A stretch of 21,777 nucleotides of DNA from Elysia marginata (Eukaryota > Mollusca > Gastropoda > Plakobranchidae), in NCBI GenBank assembly GCA_019649035.1, contig BMAT01010563.1:42136-63912 (forward strand). Reading direction: 5' to 3'. Positions within the stretch are counted from its first letter, which is position 1. The number at the start of each line of letters is the position of its first letter. Below the pieces are notes generated by a model. The model worked only from the letters and a program-made list of their open reading frames with translations, did not search any database and had not been told where the DNA came from. This document shows, one piece after another, positions 9,981 through 21,777 of the stretch. Made by a program: the position numbers and the translations under genes.

Positions 9981-10039
9981 AGCTTAGGTTTTGGGCGCCA
10001 TTTTTTTCCATTTTGGGCTTTAGTGTCATATTTTCTCTT

Positions 10040-10365
10040 TAGGGGTCTAAGCTCTGCAGGTCCTCTGGGCTTAAGCACAATACAGCGACCCCGTGTTCTG
10101 TAAACTATTGCACAGCGATGGATATAACGCTACGGTTGAGAAATTCTTCCTCATCCTGCCAGCAGTCCAGATTTCAGACCTGGCATCCTCTTACTTTCAT
10201 TTGTTTGGAGATCTTGAAATGGGATATAGGGAGCATGGCTTTCGAGATAGAAGATGATCTCGTTGGTACATTGAATAGTTGGTGTGCACATCTGCGCGTC
10301 GATTTCTTTCGAGTGGGTATCTCTTCACTGCTGTCGCGCTAGGAAAATACACCCATGGAGGTTAG
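10040..10365 (+). mobile_element. Mariner-like DNA transposon relic (transposase C-terminus)
   Basis: Around 10160-10210 one frame gives ISDLASSYFHLFGDLEMG, matching the mariner PYSPDLAPSDFHLFG.L block that carries a catalytic Asp. A second frame continues with KWDIGSMAFEIEDDLVGTLN and VDFFRVGISSLLSR, matching the usual end (F...GI..L..RW.KC). The switch between frames near 10210 is a frameshift, and the usual Trp after LLSR is a TAG stop. The DNA-binding N-terminus is absent. No clear terminal inverted repeat pair was found. This is an ordinary dead cut-and-paste transposon fragment. Confidence 0.65.
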
Positions 10366-10517
10366 GTTGAAGAGTAAAGGAAGTATGACACTTCAACCTG
10401 TGTGAGTTTAAATTCATCCGATAATTATTATGTTAGCTATGCACCTTTTCGGGTTTCTTTTCGGATGTCCCTCGTATATAAATTAAAATTTCACAACTGA
10501 TCCCTCACTTTCTCTAT

Positions 10518-11240
10518 AAAGTGAAAACCTCTATAAGATTCTTTTCAGAGTTTATGAGTTCCTAAAACATAAGTAAAGCTTATTATTTTGCTACTGTAAT
10601 ATCAATGTTTACGCAGCTTCGTCTCACTGTGCGCATCAAAGTTGAAAACTTTGGGCACAAACAGCGCCGATTGATTCTAACCTATAAGATGCTTAATTTC
10701 TTTGACCTTTTCCTTACACTGTTTATCAAAGTTGATACACCGGCTCTGTGGCCTAGCGGTAAAGATACTCGCTCAGAGATCAGGAAGTGCGTGGTTCGAT
10801 CCTCGGTAGAGTCAAACCAAGGACTTTAAAATTGGTATCAGCAGCTGATCCTCCTAGTGTCTGGCATTGTGAATTTAGTGTAAGTCTGGTCGGCCCAGTG
10901 TCAGGATGGTGTGACTGAGTGTGGTGTAAGCAAGCGATCCTTACATCACATTGTGGCAGCAAGCTTTCAATTGTCCCTTGCACTGTCTCTGATATAACCT
11001 CGAAGTTGTATGGGACGTTAAAAATTCAAACAACCAATCTAAAGTGAAAACCTCCATCACATTCTGATCAGAGTTTATGAGTTCTTAAATATACCTTAAG
11101 CTTATTATTTTGCTACGGCAATATCTATGTCTGCGCAGCTTCGTCTCAATGTGCGCATCAAAGTTGAAATCTCTGAGTACAAACATCGCCGATTGATTCT
11201 AACCTATAAGACGCTTAATTTCCTTGACCTTTCCCTCATG
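10518..11240 (+). repeat. 200-bp direct duplication split by a SINE
   Basis: Unit A (10518-10734) and unit B (11041-11240) share AAAGTGAAAACCTC, CAGAGTTTATGAGTTC, GCTTATTATTTTGCTAC and CGCCGATTGATTCTAACC in the same order. A complete SINE lies between them. Each unit also contains a copy of the ATCAAAGTTGA...GAGCACAAAC motif that forms the minisatellite in the ABC transporter intron at 19.7-20.4 kb. Unit A has a second partial copy at 10713-10734 directly against the SINE. Confidence 0.75.
10735..11037 (+). mobile_element. tRNA-derived SINE, copy 1
   Basis: It starts ATACACCGGCTCTGTGGCCT, a tRNA-like head with A-box-like GTGGCCTAGCGGTAAA and B-box-like GGTTCGATCC (about 10793). It ends GGGACGTTAAAAATTCAAAC with AACCAAT. 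A second copy of the same length lies inverted at 15085-15387, which fixes both ends. The tail is short and A/C-rich. The body between has no LINE similarity I recognise. Confidence 0.85.
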
Positions 11241-11516
11241 AACTTTGTAATTTGTAATCCTATTTACTAAGATTTGTAAATGAAGTAAGATCACTCCCTA
11301 AGTCAAATTTATTACTTGATTCGACCATATTTCAACCCAAATTACATATACGACCATATTATGTACACCATATTAAAGCGAATATCTTAAGATACATATA
11401 CGAACATATTTACATCCCATGTTTAAATATTTACATTTACAATTTGATAATATTATTATATACTTTATATGTTATGTAAATTGTGTGTGTGTGTTTTTTT
11501 ACAGGATTCCTATACT
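11241..11516. other. AT-rich unassigned spacer
   Basis: Contains several loosely repeated ATATACGACCATATT motifs (about 11320-11415) and a short GT run at 11482-11493. No gene seen. Confidence 0.4.
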
Positions 11517-11570
11517 ATGTACATTGAATTTCCTCACGGGGATTAATAAAGAATTATCTTATCTTATATC
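11517..11570 (+). mobile_element. 3' terminus of an L2/CR1-type retroposon
   Basis: TGTACATTGAATTTCCTCAC then GGGGATTAATAAAG followed by ATTATCTTATCTTATAT matches the common ending of L2/CR1-group elements (TTGAATTTCCC..GGGAT.AATAAAGT plus a short ATCTT-type tandem tail). Only the 3' end is evident; the body upstream is unrecognisable. Confidence 0.55.
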
Positions 11571-12170
11571 TAACAACACTTATGTTATGAGAACTAGATA
11601 GTATTATTTATTCGATGTATTGTATCGTACAGCATAAACTAATAAAAAAGTTGTCTAATCATCTAATCACGCCGGGTCACAAGAAGAAAAGAAAGCGCAG
11701 GAAGGAAATTCATACATGTACTAGATGGCGAGAAGTTAAAAAAAAGTTTTTGGCTTTTCAAAACTGACTCTTTTAATTTCAACTTACCGCGGTTCAAACA
11801 CACACACACACACACTCATCTAGGCATGCATAGGTACTTAATTCACCAATGATTTGGCAAAACAGTCACAAATTTGACTTGATGTCGGCAGAAACTATTC
11901 AATCTATTCAATTTGTAAACACTTAAAAAACTTACAAAGGAAACAATTGCTGTTTACGGGGTAATGCCATAAACAGTAAGCAGTATTGTAAATATAAATA
12001 CTGCTTTATTTCTGAAGTGCGCTAGCAAATGACAAAATAATATTTTAAACTTTAAACGCTTTGAAAAAAATGCACTTTTTAAAATTAATTTTTCGTTTTG
12101 TTTTAAGGAAAAATAACGTTTGGACGTGAGTACGAATTTTTTTTTCTTTATAGCTACAAAGCAGTCGGTA
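11571..12170. other. Unassigned AT-rich spacer with a (CA)n tract
   Basis: A CA dinucleotide run lies at 11797-11815. Otherwise I see no gene or repeat. Confidence 0.45.
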
Positions 12171-12262
12171 TTATTTGCGGCAAAAAAAAATCAATTCAAG
12201 CATAGAGAAACACAATACAATCATTGTAATGATAATGGAAGTAGTTGCTGTGGTGGTGATTT

Positions 12263-12384
12263 TGGTTATTGCTGTGGACCTAGTCGTGATGTTTACTGAT
12301 CTGTGTTATGAAGTCTCCCTTTCGGTTATTGCTGTGAACAGAGTCTTAATGCTGCTTACTAATCTGCGTTATCAAGTCTCAAAT
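12263..12384 (+). repeat. 61-bp tandem duplication, two copies
   Basis: GGTTATTGCTGTG occurs at 12263 and 12324, and CTGTGTTATGAAGTCTC / CTGCGTTATCAAGTCTC follow at the same offset. A 79-codon plus-strand frame here repeats its own Val/Leu-rich stretch because of this and is not a credible gene. Confidence 0.7.
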
Positions 12385-12408
12385 TTTGTATTCTTCTTCT
12401 CCTTAAAC

Positions 12409-12615
12409 TCATAGTTTTGCATCTTCTGATGTAAAGGCTTTAATATCAATTCCTTCAACACCGTGTGGTTCAGCCTCTCTCGCGTTCTTTTCATTCTTGA
12501 TCTCAACCACTTCAGGCAAACATATTTCTGTTTGCACGTCTGTAGGAGTGGATGGCAGATGGCTCAGTACGATCTTCATTCAGTGCAGGCGCCTTGGCTC
12601 CTGAGCATCAAACAC
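12409..12615 (-). pseudogene. Short coding-like stretch, possibly a decayed terminal exon
   Basis: On the minus strand a good acceptor (TTTTTCCTCAG) is followed by 69 codons ending in TGA at 12409-12411. The composition is protein-like: VFDAQEPRRLH, a TGA stop, then MKIVLSHLPSTPTDVQTEIC, LPEVVEIKNEKNAREAEPHG and VEGIDIKAFTSEDAKL. A second frame over its first half (GAKAPALNEDRTEPSAIHS) is also open, so a frameshift is possible. It lies about 680 bases downstream of the ABC gene's stop on the same strand. It might be an old alternative 3' exon or the end of another gene. I do not recognise the family. Confidence 0.3.
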
Positions 12616-12639
12616 CTGAGGAAAAACATTTGTCATAAC

Positions 12640-13210
12640 ATTTTTTTATTGACACCCCATTAAAGGAGTGATAGACAGAGGCGTTAGAATTTCGCCAAGA
12701 AAGAATTTAGTTGACACTCAGTGACCCCGTGTGCCGACCTAACCCATTGTAAGGGCATTATTTGTATGCGGTCGGCTCACGTAAATTGCCAACATTAGGA
12801 GAAATGAAGTGGACTAGCTCCAGGTGGTGTTTACACCGAAAACCTGGAAAAGGTTTAGTACAACGACATCACTCGTATTTATCAATTGATCAAAAACTGT
12901 AGGTCAACTTTTACATACCTAAAAAACATCGAAAAGCGGAAGGACACAAATATTTTAAGTATAGTTTCGCCCGCTTTCGAACTTCTTTGTGGAATCAAGA
13001 TAAGGTATAAAGGTAGTATCCAGATCAAGTGATTAAAATATAACTTAGGTTTAGACATTAGTTTTTATTATTTAAATTTAGAAGGTATTTTGATCTAGAT
13101 TCTACTTTAGGCCTACATGCGTAGGGATTGCGTGTCATGTTTTCTTCCATTTAAGGCTATACGTGCTTTTTTTCGCTGCAACCTTAGTTCCTGTGTGTCA
13201 TAGTTTCTTT
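12640..13210. other. Region downstream of the ABC gene
   Basis: No gene seen. Two inverted-repeat pairs are visible: GCCGACC/GGTCGGC (about 12735-12776) and CCAGGTGGTGTTTACACC with GAAAACCTGG (about 12820-12848). They suggest a structured or repeat-derived segment, but I cannot assign a family. Confidence 0.4.
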
Positions 13211-13214
13211 GATT

Positions 13215-13220
13215 TTTATT
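13215..13220 (-). terminator. Candidate polyadenylation signal of the ABC transporter gene
   Basis: AATAAA on the minus strand, 73 bases beyond the stop codon, in a suitable place for a short 3' UTR. Confidence 0.5.
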
Positions 13221-13292
13221 GAAGGTGAAGAGATTTTGCCTAATTAACCAGGAGTCTATATTTGACTATGAAATAAGTACAGCTGTGTTGAC

Positions 13293-13451
13293 CTACTTGT
13301 GATCACGTTGCCTGTTGGTGGCGATCTCTGTGAGATTTTCTTGCTCTGACTTTCCAAGTTGTTTCACCATAGAGTAGAACGTTCCTTCTTCCCCTTTCGA
13401 CAGTAGGTCTGTAGGTGTGCCCATCTCCACGATACGCCCAGCATTCAAAAC
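13293..13451 (-). CDS. ABCC4-like: ABCC4-like transporter, last exon (C-terminus)
   Basis: After a TTTACAG acceptor the exon reads 52 codons and TAG. VLNAGRIVEMGTPTDLL is the D-loop-to-C-terminus strand and helix of an ABC domain, and FYSMVKQLGKSEQENLTEIA matches the ABCC4 ending (FYKMVQQLGKAEAAALTETA in human). The chain then stops at NRQRDHK. Human ABCC4 runs about 30 residues further to a PDZ-binding ETAL end, so this product lacks that tail unless an alternative 3' exon is used. A GTAGGT donor-like sequence overlaps the stop codon. Confidence 0.9.
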   Translation of the reverse strand, partial: VLNAGRIVEMGTPTDLLSKGEEGTFYSMVKQLGKSEQENLTEIATNRQRDHK

Positions 13452-16080
<2,629 letters not shown>

Positions 16081-16253
16081 ATAGGATCCACATTGGCGGT
16101 GGCCTCATCTATCATGAGGATACGGGTGTTTCCCAGCACTGCTCGAGCCAGACACATCAGTTGACGCTGACCGGCGCTAAAGTTGGATCCTCCCTCTGTG
16201 ACTTCCATGTACAGATTGTCAGGGTTATTGGTTATCGCCTCCTTGAGTTGAAC
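16081..16253 (-). CDS. ABCC4-like: ABCC4-like transporter, signature and Walker B exon
   Basis: 173 bases after a T-rich acceptor (TCTGAG). It encodes [20 protein letters not shown], then the ABC signature NFSAGQRQ, then Walker [10 protein letters not shown] with the catalytic Glu, and the D-loop ATANVD. The human ABCC4 counterpart is SNFSVGQRQLVCLARAIL...[13 protein letters not shown]. All catalytic residues are present, so nucleotide-binding domain 2 should be active. The exon ends with two bases of a split codon and a GTGAGC donor. Confidence 0.95.
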
Positions 16254-19328
<3,075 letters not shown>

Positions 19329-19542
19329 CTAAAGATTAAAAATATGAAAATCTGTAAATTTTCAGGAAGAAAAACAATTCTTCCATGCAATATAAGACAT
19401 ATTGTATGCAAAGCAGAGTCTATACTTGAACTCCGGATAGGGTAAAGGCTGCGCCTTGGAAGACATCTGTCACGTCAAAAAAAAAGTTCGCAACAAGGAA
19501 TTTTTTTTACCAATTTTACAATAGTTTCTTTCTCTGTCGGGG

Positions 19543-19601
19543 ACAATCAAAGTGCAGTATCTTCTATATGGTTTACGCTGCAGGTACTGCACTTTGCTTG
19601 T
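19543..19601. repeat. 59-nt intronic hairpin
   Basis: Arms ACAATCAAAGTGCAGTA (19543-19559) and TACTGCACTTTGCTTGT (19585-19601) pair over 16 of 17 positions around a 25-base loop. It could fold as RNA from either strand. The size is at the lower end for a miRNA precursor, but the stem is short. Confidence 0.6.
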
Positions 19602-19670
19602 TAAGGGCAGACTTAATTTTATGGGCTTCAATCATGCGTAAACAAGTTACATATCTTTAAGCACAAACTC

Positions 19671-20346
19671 GCACCTTATCACTACTGTGTGCATCAAAGT
19701 TGATATCTTATAGCATATAGTCTCTCACATTGTCCCAACAATTTATATCGAAGTTGGTATCTTATAGTATACAGTCTCTCACACTTTCCAAACCATTTAT
19801 ATCAAAGTTGATATCTTTGAGCACAAACTCTTACTTTCTCACCATTGTGTGTAACCAAGTTTAACCACAAAGTCTGACATTTTCACCACTGTGTATGTAA
19901 AAGTTTATATCAAAGTTGATATCTATGGTCACAAATTCTCACTCTCTCCACAACGTGTATACCAAATTTGATATCTTTGAGCACAACCACTCGCCTTCCC
20001 TGAACTGTACAAATCAAAATTGACATCTTTGAGCTCAAACTTTTACCTTCTCTTCACCGCATATATCAAAGTTGATATCTTTGAGCAGAAACTTTTACCT
20101 TCTCACCACCCTGAATATCAAAGTTGATATCTTTGAGCACAAGCGGTGTCATTGTCTATAAAATAACATTATTGCTTACCTTCTCACCACCCTGAATATG
20201 AAAGTTGATATCCTTGAGCACAAACTCCCACCTTCCCTGTAGTGTACATATCTTTGAGCACAAAAGTTTACCTTCTCTTTGCCGTGTATATCAAAGTTGA
20301 TATCTTTGAGCACAAGCGGTGTCGATTGCCTAAATAAAACGTTATC
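19671..20346 (-). repeat. Minisatellite derived from an ABC transporter exon end and its splice donor
   Basis: About twelve degenerate units of roughly 50 bases (plus-strand core ATCAAAGTTGATATCTTTGA then GCACAAAC, preceded by ACCTTCTCACCAC). On the minus strand good units read LVLKDINFDIQGGEK followed by GTAAAA or GTAAGC, that is, the last 14-15 codons of the 20353-20550 exon plus its 5' splice site. The unit at 20174-20222 matches the true exon end (20347-20395) at 48 of 49 bases. Units near 20093 and 20266 carry an extra ~30 bases, giving a higher-order period of about 174. Divergence increases away from the exon. Confidence 0.9.
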
Positions 20347-20352
20347 GCTTAC

Positions 20353-20550
20353 CTTCTCACCACCCTGAATATGAAAGTTGATATCTTTGAGCACAGACGG
20401 CGCTGACGGTGAGTACCGCAGGCTGACCTCCTTGGCCTGGAGTGAACCAGATGAGGGCCAGGTGTCTGGAGGTTTCTGGCCAGGCTTGGACTCCAGGTCA
20501 GCTTCTATAGGGAGCCGGGTGTACTGGAGTACACGCTCCACGGAGATCAT
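20353..20550 (-). CDS. ABCC4-like: ABCC4-like transporter, exon entering nucleotide-binding domain 2
   Basis: 198 bases, phase 0, acceptor CACACCCAG and donor GTAAGC. It begins MISVERVLQYTRLPIEADLE; the Met is internal, because human ABCC4 has [20 protein letters not shown] here. It continues through a Pro/Trp linker (PPDTWPSSG) into RYSPSAPSVLKDINFHIQGG EK, where the Tyr is the A-loop residue that stacks on the ATP adenine. With the five downstream exons it gives 293 residues: linker, complete NBD2 and C-terminus. ABCC4 proteins are plasma-membrane exporters of organic anions, cyclic nucleotides and drug conjugates; substrates here are unknown. The transmembrane domains and NBD1 must lie beyond 21777. 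Confidence 0.95.
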
Positions 20551-21777
20551 CTGGGTGTGGCAGACGGCACACAATATAGTTTCACTTTGTAGCATATATA
20601 TTGTGCGCTAGATAAACTGATTACCTCTACTATAACTCTTTTCGTTGGGGTTTTGTACTTCAAACCTAAGAAAAAATTTATTTACCATAAGAATTGATCA
20701 CATCATAATACCCTTAATTTTCCAAACACGAAAAAAGCAAGAACATAACAAAAATCAAATCAGGGCCTACCTGAACAAGAATTTTCTGACAGAAGTTATT
20801 ATGTCCCATTTGTTTCGCTATGTTATAAAATCGATTTCGTACGTGGTCTGGAGTTATGGTTATTGTTTGCGCTGTTTACATTATTTTTCTGCCTAATGAT
20901 GATTTTAAAAGGGATATGAGATGACAGAGCTGGGACAGAAATCAACGAGCTCACGATCAGTATCAACTTGCGCCTTTCCTCAAGCCGAACCGTTTCACAT
21001 GGAACTGGAGCGTTAGACAAAGCAACTTTTTAACAGACTTTCCCAGTAAAATGCCAGGCAAACATAATTTGAAAAATTATAAGAGTAGTATGGGCTGCTT
21101 CTTTTAAACTGGGCGTCGCACCAGTACAGGTTTATCAACACCTTCTACCTACCGACAAAAAATTCTCCCTGAATCACTTATAAAATTGAGGCTATGCACC
21201 TTGCGTGGCCACCAAGGCTGTACTGACATGGAGGTGCTAGGTTTGCGTTCTTCGACAGGTGGTGCCAAGTCACGATTTGATTGTGAGCAAAGGCTTATTT
21301 TTGAACTGGGAACTTAAGCACCTGGGTATGGTAAGCTCTTGGTGTGGTAAGTTTATCAATATCTTCATTATGGTTTTACCCCTTTACTTGTGTCGTAAAC
21401 CATCTATTCTCTCTTTCCTTTCATTGCTCATAGGTATAGATTTTTTGCGTTGTACTTTCTTCACAGTAGGTCGACTTAGCACTTTTCTCGATTTAGTTCA
21501 TCCTCTAGCCTGTAATTCTATTAGAGTCTATTTTGGTCTCAAACTTTTGTTATTGTACACTCTTCGGCCATGCATCAAAATTGAATTTTCCTACGAGTTT
21601 TTATGTACGGCACTATTTTGCGCCACTTCTCTACTATGTTTGTCATCTTCATGCGTTTGCGCTGCCTTGTTTACAAGATCTGCGCTGGAAAAAAGATAAG
21701 TCGTTCTTTATCTGTCTTTTGCATTCCACTTAGGCCTAGATCTAGTTGATACATTCTTATTTTTTGTAAATAATTCT
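20551..21777 (-). other. Upstream intron of the ABC transporter gene (to window edge)
   Basis: I searched the minus strand for the expected preceding exon (family form ending near WCVRQSAEVEN) and found none, so this is read as intron. A 146-codon plus-strand frame at 21259-21699 is Leu/Cys/Ser/Phe-rich without family features and starts with GTG; I do not treat it as a gene. Confidence 0.6.

Larger units (their letters stand above)
19329..20352 (-). other. Intron of the ABC transporter gene, largely a minisatellite
   Basis: 1024 bases, donor GTAAGC and acceptor ATCTTTAG. About 70% of it is the exon-derived repeat array described separately; the remainder includes a hairpin at 19543-19601. 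Confidence 0.85.

Noticed and set aside
10740-10812. Possible tRNA gene
   Set aside because: Promoter boxes are visible, but the same head and body recur as a ~300-base element at 15085-15387, so it is a SINE.
20266-20332. Repeat unit at 20266-20332 as a genuine extra mini-exon of the ABC gene
   Set aside because: It has an AG before and GT after, but the gap to the true exon would be an intron of only about 22 bases and its length is not a multiple of three.
21259-21699. 146-codon plus-strand open frame
   Set aside because: GTG start, hydrophobic Leu/Cys/Phe composition typical of AT/pyrimidine-rich DNA, no recognisable domain or splice context.

Overview
The window reads as nuclear DNA from a mollusc, most likely a gastropod. 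It is AT-rich, with long introns, many decayed LINEs and tRNA-derived SINEs. It carries one large ORF with a somatomedin-B (SMB) domain and, on the same strand, the 3' half of an ABCC4/MRP4-type transporter gene. The taxon is inferred from the repeat and gene style and cannot be proved here.

Layout: (1) 66-2777, minus strand: a long cysteine-rich secreted or surface protein with one eight-cysteine SMB domain, an N-terminal signal-like segment and a hydrophobic C-terminal tail. A good 3' splice site at its 5' end suggests that the start codon lies in an upstream exon. (2) 2.8-6.9 kb: intergenic or intronic DNA with a LINE C-terminal relic, a tRNA-SINE with an L2-type tail, a possible transposase relic, an I-clade LINE 3' end with a (CAAT)n tail, two adjacent minisatellites and a GC-richer island. 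(3) 6.9-13.2 kb: mostly featureless AT-rich DNA, with small tandem duplications, a mariner-like transposase relic, a SINE sitting between two copies of a 200-bp direct repeat, a retroposon 3' end, and a short coding-like stretch at 12.4-12.6 kb. (4) 13.29-20.55 kb, minus strand: six exons of an ABCC4-like transporter that join in frame to 293 residues covering all of nucleotide-binding domain 2 and the C-terminus. Splice sites and phases agree at every junction. The 5' exons lie beyond the right edge.

The most unusual structure is at 19.67-20.40 kb. The last ~50 bases of the first visible ABC exon, together with its 5' splice site, have been amplified into a degenerate minisatellite of about a dozen copies in the following intron. 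Several copies still read as VLKDINF...GEK followed by GT. Related copies occur about 9 kb away at 10.6 and 11.15 kb. I see no operon-like or defence-like system; the two genes have no evident joint function beyond both being membrane- or surface-associated.
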